The notes beneath the pieces are model-generated. The model was given only the letters and a program-made list of their open reading frames with translations. It did no database searches and had not been told where the DNA came from. The translations under genes were made by a program, and so were the position numbers. A stretch of DNA of 64,000 bases from Fusibacter tunisiensis (lineage in GTDB: Bacteria > Bacillota > Clostridia > Peptostreptococcales > Acidaminobacteraceae), in the NCBI RefSeq assembly GCF_016908355.1, contig NZ_JAFBDT010000003.1:1-64000 (forward strand), given 5' to 3'. Positions within the stretch are counted from its first letter, which is position 1, and every line of letters starts with the position of its first letter. Shown in pieces: positions 1 through 7,858 of this stretch.

Positions 1-463
1 CCAGCTTTTTAGGATTGTAACCTTTAGTAGCGCCTTCTTGGTGGCCTTCTACATTAATGACACTGCTATCGATATCAATAGTGATGGATGTCAATTCACT
101 TTTAAAAAGCAGCTTTTTAAAGACTTTGAAGTTGATTTCTCTGAACATTTGCGTCGTTTTGAAGCTGAAGTTGCCTAAAAAACGCGACACGGTTTCAGGC
201 TCTTTAACAGAAATATCGAATTCACGAACAAGGGGATCATTCTTTAAAAGTTTTAAACGTTCGAGCTTATCTATGCCTATAAAATGACCAGAGAGCATGG
301 TTTTAACATGATTCATTTTAATCTTGTTTACAGAAGCGCTTTCAAAAGTGAGGTCATTTTCAATCATCTCAAAAATGCCGTTATTTTTAGTGTTCTCTAG
401 CATCAGAAAAAGTCCTGCATTTGAGGTAAGATTTTTAGCCTTAAACTCGATTTTATTTATCAT
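1..463 (-). CDS. IS1380-like transposase, N-terminal part, cut by window edge
   Basis: This reading frame runs off the left edge, so only about the first 154 residues of the transposase are visible. The start is ATG at 463, preceded by GGAG. Near the left edge the protein reads IDIDSSVINVEGHQEGATKG followed by YNPKKL. That matches the first catalytic Asp region of IS1380-family DDE transposases, where an Asp-x-Asp strand is followed by a Gly-rich GYNPKK segment. The catalytic core beyond this point is outside the window, so I cannot say whether the element is intact. The family call rests on this motif only; a related DDE family is possible. Confidence 0.75.
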   Translation of the reverse strand, partial: MINKIEFKAKNLTSNAGLFLMLENTKNNGIFEMIENDLTFESASVNKIKMNHVKTMLSGHFIGIDKLERLKLLKNDPLVREFDISVKEPETVSRFLGNFSFKTTQMFREINFKVFKKLLFKSELTSITIDIDSSVINVEGHQEGATKGYNPKKL

Positions 464-555
464 AAGCCATCTCCTTCACAACACCTCTATTTGTTACATT
501 TTTACCCATCAAACAAGACAAAAAACATACAAATAGATGTTAATTTGCTGCAATT

Positions 556-580
556 TTCTTTCACCCATTGGGTGAAAGAA
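556..580. repeat. Perfect 12-bp inverted repeat upstream of the transposase
   Basis: Two 12-base arms (556-567 and 569-580), each a CACCCA/TGGGTG core flanked by TTCTTT/AAAGAA, are perfectly complementary around a single T at 568. It lies about 95 bp upstream of the transposase start. It could be an IS-end structure, a protein binding site or a weak hairpin. I could not place the IS terminus or a target duplication here. The rest of 581-698 shows nothing recognisable. Confidence 0.5.
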
Positions 581-698
581 TGGTTTTGGCTTAACGATTA
601 TAAATACTTGCTTAAAGGGTTATATGAGTAGATTGCACGTATTATTTAGATTTTTTTTACTTTATCATGAAATATGCGGTATTGGAAAGAGAAAAGCT

Positions 699-1145
699 TT
701 AAACAAATTTTAAGAATTCGGCGTAACCCTGTTCAGGCATAGAAGATTTTGGAATGAATTTTAGAGCGGCAGAGTTGATGCAATAACGCATTCCACCGTG
801 AATTTCTGGACCGTCATTAAAAACATGTCCCAAATGCGAGTTGCCAGACTGACTTTTCACTTCGATTCTGTGCATGCCAAAGGAAAAATCTTCCACATAC
901 CGGACCCGCTCTTTTTGTATAGGTTTGGTAAAACTTGGCCATCCACAAGAAGATTCAAATTTGTCTTTTGAAGAAAAGAGTGGCTCGCCTGTAACAACAT
1001 CCACATAGAGGCCATCTTCAAAGAAATTCCAGTATTTGTTTTTGAAAGGGGGCTCGGTTCCATTTTTTTGAGTGACTTCAAATTGAAATGGCTCTAATTT
1101 TTCTTTTAAAGTCTCAAGGGATGGTTTTTCATATTTTTGATTCAT
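699..1145 (-). CDS. msrB: Peptide methionine-R-sulfoxide reductase MsrB
   Basis: MsrB reduces the R-epimer of methionine sulfoxide in proteins and is a cytosolic oxidative-damage repair enzyme. The 148-residue protein carries SSCGWPSF (C67, usually the resolving Cys), the conserved His residues H92, H104 and H107 ([17 protein letters not shown]) and the catalytic Cys in [11 protein letters not shown] (C122). The two CxxC zinc motifs of zinc-type MsrB are absent, so this is the zinc-free form. The ATG at 1145 has AAGGAGAAC just upstream; the frame stays open further upstream, but without a ribosome site. It is a single gene, divergent from the CPBP protease. Confidence 0.95.
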   Translation of the reverse strand: MNQKYEKPSLETLKEKLEPFQFEVTQKNGTEPPFKNKYWNFFEDGLYVDVVTGEPLFSSKDKFESSCGWPSFTKPIQKERVRYVEDFSFGMHRIEVKSQSGNSHLGHVFNDGPEIHGGMRYCINSAALKFIPKSSMPEQGYAEFLKFV

Positions 1146-1209
1146 ACGTGTTCTCCTTTTGTGTTTGGGTATATATGTGTCAAGTCTTATACCCACTGCG
1201 GAGGAAATT

Positions 1210-1887
1210 ATGGAAAGAAAATTTATTAGTTTGTCTTCCATTTTAACAATTTTAATCCTGTATATTGTAAATCAAGTTATAGATCCAGTCTATTGGGTCA
1301 AAAATATCATTAAATGGGCTGTCTTTGCGGGGGCTCCGTTTCTATACTATAAATTGCTTGCTGCAGAAGGTATGGGTCGTCTGATTCAACTCAAAAAATA
1401 TAAAATTAGAAAAAGGGACTTGATCATTAGCATAGGCATGGGTATGATTTTCTTTTTTACAATTATAGGGACTTATTGGAGTTTGCTCCCTTTAATTGAC
1501 TCGGCGTATATTGTAAAAACCATTGAGGCGCAGAACTCAGTGACACTTCCAATTGCTTTAAGTGTTGGTGTCTATGTAATCGTCTTAAATTCTTTTATTG
1601 AAGAATTTTTTTTTAGAGGCTATGTTTTTTTAAAACTTTATGAAAAAGGATATAAGCAAATGGCATATGTTTTTTCTGCCCTATTATTCGCCTTATATCA
1701 TATTGGTATTTTTCAGACCTGGTTTAATGACCAAATTACATTTTTGGCATTGGTGGGATTATTTATGAGTGGATTGGGATTTGCTTTTTTGGACAGGACC
1801 AGTGGAACAATTATTTACTCATGGGTTGCACATGCAATTGCCGATATTGCACTTATGCTTATAGCGTTTCAATTAATAGTTATTTAA
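1210..1887 (+). CDS. CPBP-family intramembrane metalloprotease (CAAX protease-like)
   Basis: A 225-residue multi-pass membrane protein of the CPBP/Abi family, the relatives of Rce1 prenyl protease. The three diagnostic motifs are visible: EEFFFR (E131, E132, R136), FALYH (H164) and HAIAD (H208, D212), lying in hydrophobic helices. These residues form the glutamate-activated catalytic site in the family. I chose ATG 1210 because GGAGG lies directly upstream; an upstream in-frame start at 1159 would overlap the msrB promoter area. The substrate cannot be deduced; bacterial members are variously linked to bacteriocin self-immunity or are of unknown role. Confidence 0.85.
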   Translation: MERKFISLSSILTILILYIVNQVIDPVYWVKNIIKWAVFAGAPFLYYKLLAAEGMGRLIQLKKYKIRKRDLIISIGMGMIFFFTIIGTYWSLLPLIDSAYIVKTIEAQNSVTLPIALSVGVYVIVLNSFIEEFFFRGYVFLKLYEKGYKQMAYVFSALLFALYHIGIFQTWFNDQITFLALVGLFMSGLGFAFLDRTSGTIIYSWVAHAIADIALMLIAFQLIVI

Positions 1888-1948
1888 GCGATTTTTAATA
1901 CCTGATCCAATCTTTAATGATACTATTAGTTACAAGGAGGTGGACTTA

Positions 1949-2521
1949 TTGGAACAGTTTTATTTGTATGTAGCAGTTCCGGCATCCATTATTTTAGTGA
2001 TTCAAACCATTATGACTTTTTTAGGTGCCAGTGGTGAAATTGATGTAGATTATGATGGCGATGGTGATGTTGAGATAGAAGGTGGCAGTCATTTTACCAT
2101 TTTTTCAGTTCGTAATCTGGTAGCATTTTTCACTTTTTTTGGTTGGAGTGGTTTGTGGATGAATGCCAGCGGATTTGGAATCATTTTAACTGTAATTGTC
2201 TCAGTGGCAGTTGGCATTTTGTTTGTGATGATTTCAATGGGAATGTTCTTTTTAATTGCAAAGATGCAGCGCAGTGGGAACATGGACTTGAAGCTTGCGA
2301 TTGGTCTTGTCGGTGAAGTTTACATTCCAATTGCTGGGGAACGAAAAAGAAGTGGGAAAGTGTTACTTAATCTTCAAGGCGGGTTAAGAGAACTTGAAGC
2401 TGTTACAGATGAAGTTTCTGTTCTGTCAACAGGGACTGAGGTAGAAGTTGTAGGTGTACTACCACCTTCGAAGTTAATTGTAGCAAAAACAAATCATAAG
2501 GGGGAAAACAATGGAAGGTAA
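1949..2521 (+). CDS. NfeD-like membrane protein (YuaF-type), flotillin partner
   Basis: About 190 residues: an N-terminal membrane helix, a short acidic stretch (DVDYDGDGDVEIEG), two or more further membrane helices at roughly 60-115, and a C-terminal beta-rich OB-like domain from about 120 (IGLVGEVYIPI ... TEVEVVGV). This is the layout of short NfeD proteins such as YuaF of Bacillus subtilis, which is encoded next to flotillin. AAGGAGG at 1934-1940 fits TTG 1949; GTG 1940 would sit inside the ribosome site. The gene overlaps the flotillin gene by 11 bp, so the two are translationally coupled. Confidence 0.8.
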   Translation: MEQFYLYVAVPASIILVIQTIMTFLGASGEIDVDYDGDGDVEIEGGSHFTIFSVRNLVAFFTFFGWSGLWMNASGFGIILTVIVSVAVGILFVMISMGMFFLIAKMQRSGNMDLKLAIGLVGEVYIPIAGERKRSGKVLLNLQGGLRELEAVTDEVSVLSTGTEVEVVGVLPPSKLIVAKTNHKGENNGR

Positions 2522-3902
2522 TTTTTTTGGTCTTATTTTCATATCATTGGCGGTTATTTTCGTCTTTGGATTGCTTGTGGCGCTTCTGTCGCGTTACAAA
2601 AAATGTCCGTCTGATAAGATTTTGGTCAAGTATGGTTTAGTAGGTTCAGATGCAACTGGAATCAAGAGCGCTAAGTGTATTCATGGTGGTGCAACACTGG
2701 TTTGGCCAGTTATTCAGGCGTATGAATATTTGGATTTAACGCCAATTTCGATTGAAGTGAATCTCCAAAATGCACTGTCTAAACAAAATATTCGAATTGA
2801 CGTGCCATCACGGTTTACTGTTGGAATTAGTACAGAGCCTGATGTGATGCAAAATGCTGCCGAAAGACTCTTGGGGCTTAAATTAGCTGAGATTCAGGAA
2901 TTGGCAAAGGATATTATATTTGGTCAACTTAGATTGGTTGTTGCAACCATGGATATTGAAGAAATTAACACAGACCGGGATAAGTTCCTAGAGGAAGTGT
3001 CACATAATGTGGAGTCTGAACTTAAGAAGATAGGTCTAAGACTTATCAACGTTAACGTGACGGATATTAGCGATGAGTCCGGTTATATTGATGCATTGGG
3101 TAAAGAAGCTGCATCGAAAGCGGTAAATGATGCTAAAATTTCTGTGGCACAAAAAACAAGAGATGGTTCAATTGGTGAAGCGCAAGCGGTAATGGACCAA
3201 AGGGTACAGGTTGCAGATGCAAATGCCATTGCAGTTGAAGGGGAGAACCAGTCCAAAATTAAAGTGGCGGAATCTGATGCAACTCGACGTGAAATGGAGG
3301 CAATAGCCAACAAGCGAGCCATTGCAGCAGAAAAAATTCAACAGGCAAAGGCGCTTGAAGAATCTTATGTTGCAGAACGCGAAGCTGAAGTTGCAAGAGC
3401 TGAACTTGAAAAAGCCACAGCTGAAGCCGATCAACTGGTTCAGGCACAAATTGACAAACAACGTATTGAGATTGCGGCAGAAGCAGAAGCTGAACGCATT
3501 AGAAGACAAGCTAAAGGGGATGCAGATGCGATTTACATGAAACTGGAAGCAGAGGCACGCGGCATTAATGAGATGCTTATGAAACAGGCTGAAGGTTTTA
3601 AAGCACTTGTAGAAGCAGCTGGAGATGCAGATGCAGCAATGAAACTCATGATTGTAGACAAATTACCAGAACTCATTGAAAAACAAGTTGAGGCCATTAA
3701 AAACATCAAGATTGATAAAGTCACTGTTTGGGATAATCTTGGAGGCGAAGATGGCACAACCAACACAGCAAAATTCGTTTCAGGTATGATGAAATCTGTA
3801 CCACCACTTAATGAACTTTTTGGTATGGCGGGACTTAATATTCCAAGCTACTTGGGGAAAGCTCAAGAAGAAACCGATCTTACAGTTGAGAATGAAAATT
3901 AA
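2511..3902 (+). CDS. floT: Flotillin-like SPFH-domain protein
   Basis: A 463-residue flotillin of the FloT/YqiK type, a scaffold of functional membrane microdomains. It has one N-terminal membrane segment (about residues 5-25), an SPFH/band-7 domain (about 30-200, with FTVGIST and VNVTDISD), a long Ala/Glu-rich coiled coil (about 200-360, with many AEA and EAE repeats) and a C-terminal part (MIVDKLPELIEKQVEAI ... KVTVWD) conserved in flotillins. It overlaps the NfeD-like gene by 11 bp; the pair corresponds to yuaF-floT. Low-complexity Ala/Glu codons create many spurious antisense frames here. Confidence 0.9.
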   Translation: MEGNFFGLIFISLAVIFVFGLLVALLSRYKKCPSDKILVKYGLVGSDATGIKSAKCIHGGATLVWPVIQAYEYLDLTPISIEVNLQNALSKQNIRIDVPSRFTVGISTEPDVMQNAAERLLGLKLAEIQELAKDIIFGQLRLVVATMDIEEINTDRDKFLEEVSHNVESELKKIGLRLINVNVTDISDESGYIDALGKEAASKAVNDAKISVAQKTRDGSIGEAQAVMDQRVQVADANAIAVEGENQSKIKVAESDATRREMEAIANKRAIAAEKIQQAKALEESYVAEREAEVARAELEKATAEADQLVQAQIDKQRIEIAAEAEAERIRRQAKGDADAIYMKLEAEARGINEMLMKQAEGFKALVEAAGDADAAMKLMIVDKLPELIEKQVEAIKNIKIDKVTVWDNLGGEDGTTNTAKFVSGMMKSVPPLNELFGMAGLNIPSYLGKAQEETDLTVENEN

Positions 3903-3925
3903 TTGTTAAATTGTATTCAAAACTA

Positions 3926-3959
3926 TTGACGCCCTCTGTCGATTATGATAATCTTTATC
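3926..3959 (+). promoter_or_regulatory. Fur-controlled promoter of feoA
   Basis: TTGACG (3926-3931) and TAATCT (3949-3954) are 17 bp apart. Overlapping the -10 is GATTATGATAATCTTTATC (3941-3959), which matches 17 of 19 positions of the Fur consensus GATAATGATAATCATTATC. A repressor bound here would block RNA polymerase when iron is sufficient. Confidence 0.8.
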
Positions 3960-3995
3960 AATAAAAGGCATAAATGATATGAGGAAGGTGAGCTT

Positions 3996-4214
3996 ATGGT
4001 TTTGTCAAAAGCAGGAATCGGATATAAGGGAAATGTTGCTAGAATTGAAGGAAAAGAAAAGATAAAGAAATTCCTTTTTAGCCTTGGCTGTTATGAAGGG
4101 GAAGAAATCACGTTGATTTCAATCTTGGCCGGGAACTATGTCGTCAACATTAAAGATAGCCGTTATGCCATAGACGAGGCCATGGCTAAAAACATCATAT
4201 TAGCAGAACACTAA
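3996..4214 (+). CDS. feoA: Ferrous iron transport protein A (FeoA)
   Basis: A 72-residue SH3-like beta-barrel protein that acts as a small cytosolic partner of FeoB in ferrous iron uptake. The sequence has the family pattern: a hydrophobic N-terminal strand, LGCYEGEEITLIS, then a C-terminal DSRYAIDEAMAKNIIL strand and helix. The ATG at 3996 follows AGGAAGGTGA. The gene sits behind a Fur-box promoter and is followed by a terminator before feoB, so feoA can be made without full feoB transcription. Confidence 0.93.
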   Translation: MVLSKAGIGYKGNVARIEGKEKIKKFLFSLGCYEGEEITLISILAGNYVVNIKDSRYAIDEAMAKNIILAEH

Positions 4215-4223
4215 AGAAGCATT

Positions 4224-4246
4224 AGCCGTGAAAACGGCTTTTTTTC
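4224..4246 (+). terminator. Rho-independent terminator between feoA and feoB
   Basis: AGCCGT (4224-4229), loop GAAA, ACGGCT (4234-4239), then a run of T. It is a compact hairpin with a tetraloop, lying between two co-functional genes. Confidence 0.85.
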
Positions 4247-4258
4247 AGCCTTTTATGT

Positions 4259-4277
4259 GAAAATGATTATCATTAAC
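4259..4277 (+). promoter_or_regulatory. Second Fur box, upstream of feoB
   Basis: GAAAATGATTATCATTAAC matches 16 of 19 positions of the Fur consensus and lies 18 bp before the feoB start. Together with the preceding terminator it suggests feoB has its own iron control. A clear -35/-10 pair was not identified. Confidence 0.7.
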
Positions 4278-4295
4278 AGACTTTAGGGGGTCGAA

Positions 4296-6239
4296 ATGAA
4301 GATTGCATTAGCCGGAAATCCCAATTCTGGAAAAACCACTTTATTCAATGCCATTACTGGCAAAACAGAATATGTAGGCAATTGGGCAGGCGTAACAGTA
4401 GAAAAAAAAGAAGCAAGACTCAAAAAAAAGTATGAACTAAATCATGAGATCATAAAAGTTGTTGATCTCCCGGGTGCATATTCCATTGCACCGTTTACCA
4501 GTGAAGAGGCCATTACCCGAGATTTTGTGGTAGAAGCTTCGCCGGATGTGATCATTAATATTGTTGATGGCGCTAATTTAGAAAGAAGTTTATTCTTTAC
4601 AACACAGCTTTTAGAAATTGGCATCCCTGTTGTAGTTGCTTTAAACAAAGGGGATGTTATAGACAAACGCGGTGAAGAAATTTCAGTTGAAAAGTTATCC
4701 AGTCAGCTGGGTGTTCCGGTTGTACAAACTGTTGCGGTTACGGAAAAGGGATTGAAAAATCTTATTGAAATAGCTGCTGAAGCATGTAAAATCAACAAAT
4801 TGACGTATCAGCTGACGACCGTTGAAACTTCTGATACGGATAGACAAAAAATTGTCAAAGAAATTGCGAAACATACTTTTGTTCAAAAAAGAGATGCAAC
4901 CACTGTTCGGTTTTCGGATAAGGTAGACCGTATAGTGGCACATAAAATTTGGGGACTTCCAATATTCTTTTTGGTGATGTGGGCTGTTTATTCTCTGGCA
5001 ATTGAAGGGCCGGGAGGCTTCTTGTCGGGTTATTTTAACGACACCCTATTTGGTGAAGTTATTCCTACGGTTGTAACAAATTTTCTGGACAGCATAAATG
5101 TAAATCCAATCCTTAAAGATTTAATTGTTGAAGGTGCTCTTGGTGGTGTTGGCGCTGTTGTTGGGTTTTTACCACTAATCATGGTATTGTTTTTTTTGCT
5201 GGCGCTAATGGAAGACAGTGGTTATATGTCTCGAGTTGCAGTTATTATGGACCGTTATTTCAAAAAAATAGGACTCTCAGGAAAATCTATTATTCCAATG
5301 ATAGTGGGATCAGGATGTTCTATACCGGGCGTTATGGCGACGCGGACAATTGAGGACATGAACGAAAAAAGAATGACAGTAATCTTAACCCCATTTGTAC
5401 CCTGTGGCGCAAAGCTGCCTATAATTGCTTTGTTTTCAGCCGTCTTTTTCCCAGGTTCAAGTTGGGTAGGACCGAGTGTCTATATTTTGGCGATTGGTGT
5501 CATTATTATAAGTGGCCTTATATTAAAACGTATTTTTGTTTGGGAAGCAGAATCGAGTTTTATTCTTGAACTCCCAGAATATAAACTACCAAGTCTAAAA
5601 CATGCTTTCATTCAAATGCTTGATAAAGCAAAAGGATTCGTTTACAAAGCAACAACGATTATTTTGGTCATGAATACTTTGGTTTGGTTTATGCAGGCTT
5701 ATTCTTGGTCTCTTATACCAGTTGAAGATCAAAGCATGAGCATATTGGCCTCTATTGGGACCTGGATTGGGCCATTGCTTATTCCAATGGGTTTTGTGGG
5801 CTGGCAACTTGGGGCTGCAGCGATAACAGGGTTTGTTGCCAAGGAAAATGTCGTATCTACGTTTGCAATTCTACTGCTTGCAGCGTCTGAAGATGCCTTG
5901 CACATGCCTGGAGGTGTACTAACTGAATTCTTCACACCGGTTACAGCCTATGCGTACTTGGCATTCAATCTATTTACACCACCATGCTTTGCTGCAATAG
6001 GTGCGATGAACAGTGAAATGGGCTCGAAAAAATGGCTTTTCAAGGGACTTGGTTTTCAGTTTGCAGTTGGATTTGCAGTGGCAACTTTGATTGCACAAAT
6101 AGGCTCCTTAATTATATACGGCGCACCAATTACAGGTTTTGTACCGGGGATGGTTTTATTAGCTGGACTTTCAATCGGGTTATTTATTTTAATTAAGAAA
6201 GCGGACCGTAAAAGAACCACACTTGGTCTAGAGGATTAG
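4296..6239 (+). CDS. feoB: Ferrous iron transporter FeoB
   Basis: FeoB is the inner-membrane Fe(II) permease with a cytosolic G domain. The 647-residue protein begins with the GTPase: G1 GNPNSGKTT (7-15), G2 region GNWAGVT, G3 DLPG (57-60) and G4 NKGD (117-120). A linker domain (about 165-215) follows, then the membrane domain with its two Gate segments, including GSGCSIPGVMATRT and FVPCGAKLPI with the conserved pore Cys. ATG 4296 follows AGGGGG. The length is slightly shorter than the 700-770 residues common in the family. The next two genes follow with 9-bp gaps. Confidence 0.97.
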   Translation: MKIALAGNPNSGKTTLFNAITGKTEYVGNWAGVTVEKKEARLKKKYELNHEIIKVVDLPGAYSIAPFTSEEAITRDFVVEASPDVIINIVDGANLERSLFFTTQLLEIGIPVVVALNKGDVIDKRGEEISVEKLSSQLGVPVVQTVAVTEKGLKNLIEIAAEACKINKLTYQLTTVETSDTDRQKIVKEIAKHTFVQKRDATTVRFSDKVDRIVAHKIWGLPIFFLVMWAVYSLAIEGPGGFLSGYFNDTLFGEVIPTVVTNFLDSINVNPILKDLIVEGALGGVGAVVGFLPLIMVLFFLLALMEDSGYMSRVAVIMDRYFKKIGLSGKSIIPMIVGSGCSIPGVMATRTIEDMNEKRMTVILTPFVPCGAKLPIIALFSAVFFPGSSWVGPSVYILAIGVIIISGLILKRIFVWEAESSFILELPEYKLPSLKHAFIQMLDKAKGFVYKATTIILVMNTLVWFMQAYSWSLIPVEDQSMSILASIGTWIGPLLIPMGFVGWQLGAAAITGFVAKENVVSTFAILLLAASEDALHMPGGVLTEFFTPVTAYAYLAFNLFTPPCFAAIGAMNSEMGSKKWLFKGLGFQFAVGFAVATLIAQIGSLIIYGAPITGFVPGMVLLAGLSIGLFILIKKADRKRTTLGLED

Positions 6240-6248
6240 GAGGTAAAA

Positions 6249-6392
6249 ATGGGTACTTTGGTTATTGGATTGATATTTGCGGGTATTATTTTATTGGCTG
6301 GGAAAAGAGCGTTTTCAGACCTTAAAAAAGGGAAATGTGCAGGTTGTAGCGGATGTTCGGACAAGAAGTCAACTTGTCAAATTAAATTTTAG
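6249..6392 (+). CDS. FeoB-associated Cys-rich membrane protein
   Basis: A 47-residue protein with one N-terminal membrane helix (residues about 3-18), then a basic stretch and a Cys-rich tail GKCAGCSGCSDKKSTC with four Cys. This is the FeoB-associated family, found directly after feoB in many Firmicutes and thought to assist iron uptake, possibly by binding metal at the membrane. It starts 9 bp after feoB, with AGGAGG overlapping the feoB stop. Confidence 0.88.
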   Translation: MGTLVIGLIFAGIILLAGKRAFSDLKKGKCAGCSGCSDKKSTCQIKF

Positions 6393-6401
6393 AGGTGGCT
6401 T

Positions 6402-6968
6402 ATGTCTGTTATTCGAAACTTAACTGATTTTAATAGCATGATGCTAAATCAAGTTTTGCACGAAGGAATGGTTGCAATTGATGCCACTCTTGGAAATGGG
6501 TATGATGCTCAGCGCATCCTTCAGGCCATTGGTAAGACAGGTCAGTTGTTCGGATTTGATGTCCAAGAAGATGCAATTGTAATGACACGTGATAAATTGC
6601 GTCATTTAGGCTACAGGAATTATAAGTTGTTTCACATGTCTCATGACTGTTTACTTGAAATGTTTGATAAGGATTCCATTGATTTTATAGTCTATAATTT
6701 GGGTTATATGCCTGGTGTAAATAAAACTGTATCCACAGCGCCTGATTCGACACTTATGAGCATACGGCAAGGCCTTCAACTTCTAAAAGTTGGTGGAATC
6801 ATGTCAGTGAGCATTTATAGTGGTCATGAATCTGGTAAAAAAGAACAGGCAGTCCTTGACCCCTATTTTGAGACACTGGATACCAGGACATATCACGTTA
6901 CGAAGTATCAATTTGCAAATCAACCGAAGAGTGCCCCCTATGTTTATTGGATAGAGCGCAAAAAATAA
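6402..6968 (+). CDS. mnmM: SAM-dependent methyltransferase, YtqB/MnmM family
   Basis: A 188-residue class I methyltransferase. Motif I is IDATLGNGYD (about 26-35), followed by GFDVQEDA and the motif IV-like FIVYNLGYMPG. This is the YtqB family, earlier annotated as rRNA methylase and since shown in Bacillus to methylate nm5s2U at the tRNA wobble position (MnmM). The protein length fits. It lies 9 bp after the FeoB-associated gene and may ride on the feoB transcript; the two functions are not obviously linked. Confidence 0.82.
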   Translation: MSVIRNLTDFNSMMLNQVLHEGMVAIDATLGNGYDAQRILQAIGKTGQLFGFDVQEDAIVMTRDKLRHLGYRNYKLFHMSHDCLLEMFDKDSIDFIVYNLGYMPGVNKTVSTAPDSTLMSIRQGLQLLKVGGIMSVSIYSGHESGKKEQAVLDPYFETLDTRTYHVTKYQFANQPKSAPYVYWIERKK

Positions 6969-6970
6969 AA

Positions 6971-7007
6971 AAAGTCATTTGTATGGATCGACATACAAAT
7001 GACTTTT
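6971..7007. terminator. Bidirectional terminator
   Basis: A perfect 15-bp stem (AAAGTCATTTGTATG at 6971-6985 with its complement at 6992-7006) has a 6-base loop, A-rich sequence on the left and T-rich on the right. It ends both the mnmM transcript and the convergent YtxH transcript. Confidence 0.85.
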
Positions 7008-7011
7008 CTTT

Positions 7012-7440
7012 TTATCCATTAATCTTTTCGTCAACAGCTTCAGCGGCATCTTCTGCCACATCTGCAGCATCTTCTACTGCATCTTTAGCACTGTCTTCCA
7101 CCGCATCAATTTTATCTTTAACCTTGTCTACAGGTTCTTTTTTATTGATGTTATGGAATTTCGTCTTTACATTTTTCCCAAATTCTACTGTTTCTTCTAA
7201 AGCTTCAGCGGTTTTGACAGCCAGCACTTCAGCGCCTTCTTTTACTTTATCGGCACCGGCTACTGCGGTGTCTTTTACGTCTTTGCGGAGCTCTTTGCCA
7301 GATTTTGGTGCAGTGAAAAGGGCAGCAACTGTACCAATTGCACTTCCCACAACAAATGCAAAGCCGGCTTTCTTCGCAGCATCTGCCTTCATTTGTTTCA
7401 TTTCTTCTTCTCTTTTTTGTTTAAATGGATTCAGCAACAT
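7012..7440 (-). CDS. YtxH-domain protein under tandem c-di-GMP-I riboswitches
   Basis: A 142-residue protein. The N-terminal part is basic and amphipathic (NPFKQKREEEMKQMKADAAK), followed by a hydrophobic segment GFAFVVGSAIGTVAALFTAPKSGKELR (about residues 29-55). That segment is the YtxH/gas-vesicle-like signature. The tail is a long charged Ala/Asp/Glu/Lys coiled coil ending DEKING. YtxH proteins are small membrane-anchored stress proteins of unclear function. I chose ATG 7440 because GGGAG lies 7 nt upstream; ATG 7446 directly abuts it. The 5' leader contains two c-di-GMP-I riboswitches. The antisense 184-residue frame is a compositional shadow. Confidence 0.85.
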   Translation of the reverse strand: MLLNPFKQKREEEMKQMKADAAKKAGFAFVVGSAIGTVAALFTAPKSGKELRKDVKDTAVAGADKVKEGAEVLAVKTAEALEETVEFGKNVKTKFHNINKKEPVDKVKDKIDAVEDSAKDAVEDAADVAEDAAEAVDEKING

Positions 7441-7527
7441 AAACATCTCCCTTATTATATATTTTTCTAAAGAATACATACCCAATGATTTGATGAATTA
7501 ACGAATTTATGGCACAAAAAAACTTTT

Positions 7528-7654
7528 CTCGGTAACTGGCTGCCATATTGAATCGTATCCGCTTATTAAAGCATACGCCTCTGAAAGCGCGACGGAGTTT
7601 CAAGTTAGGCCCTTCTAGTTTTGCGCCTCGTGGTTTCCCAGGATTTGCTTTTAA
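7528..7654 (-). ncRNA. c-di-GMP-I (GEMM) riboswitch, second of tandem
   Basis: Read on the minus strand, it shows GCAAA, then a P2 hairpin closed by a GAAA tetraloop (CCTGG-GAAA-CCACGAGG), then CGCAAAACTAGAAGGGCCTAA, a long P3 arm, and TGGCAGCCAGTTACCG at the 3' side. These blocks are the conserved aptamer elements of the class I c-di-GMP riboswitch, including the tetraloop and the CAGCC/GTTACC closing strand. P3 is longer than usual. It begins only about 13-16 nt after the first aptamer and ends about 87 nt before the YtxH start codon. Confidence 0.85.
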
Positions 7655-7667
7655 TACCGAAAAGTTT

Positions 7668-7762
7668 TTTGGTAGCTGGCTGTCTTGCAAACAATTAATC
7701 GACGAACTGTTTGTTTAGACCCTATAGCTTTGCGCCGCAAAGTTTTCTTTGCTTTGCTTATT
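7668..7762 (-). ncRNA. c-di-GMP-I (GEMM) riboswitch, first of tandem
   Basis: On the minus strand: a P2 stem GCAAAG-AAAA-CTTTGC, then GGCGCAAAGC, TATAGGGTCTAAAC, a P3 hairpin (CAAACAG ... TTGTTTG) and AGACAGCCAGCTACC. The block GCAAAGCTATAGGGTCTAAA is essentially identical to clostridial c-di-GMP-I aptamers. The transcript direction leads into the second aptamer and then the YtxH gene. A promoter should lie at about 7770-7850 on the minus strand, but I see only weak matches. Confidence 0.88.
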
Positions 7763-7803
7763 TTATTAGTACCCCATATTTATAATTTTAATCAAATTTT
7801 TAC

Positions 7804-7831
7804 TTGAGTATTAAGTGGCATCTGTTAAAAT
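7804..7831 (+). promoter_or_regulatory. Probable promoter of the glycosyltransferase gene
   Basis: TTGAGT (7804-7809), 16-bp spacer, TAAAAT (7826-7831), about 28 bp before the start codon at 7859. It is a reasonable vegetative promoter, divergent from the riboswitch leader. Confidence 0.5.
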
Positions 7832-7858
7832 CAAATGTAGATAAGAACGGGGGATTAT

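Noticed and set aside
3168-3509. Long minus-strand frames opposite the flotillin coiled coil.
   Set aside because: They mirror the Ala/Glu-rich repeats of the coding strand, are Cys/Phe-rich noise and lack start signals.
6947-7501. A 184-residue plus-strand frame opposite YtxH.
   Set aside because: It is Ala/Ser/Thr-rich low complexity, produced by the repetitive coding strand of the YtxH gene. It has no ribosome site and crosses the terminator hairpin.
7421-7690. An 89-residue minus-strand frame crossing the second c-di-GMP aptamer.
   Set aside because: The sequence is explained by riboswitch structure, has no family motif, and would overlap the YtxH start.
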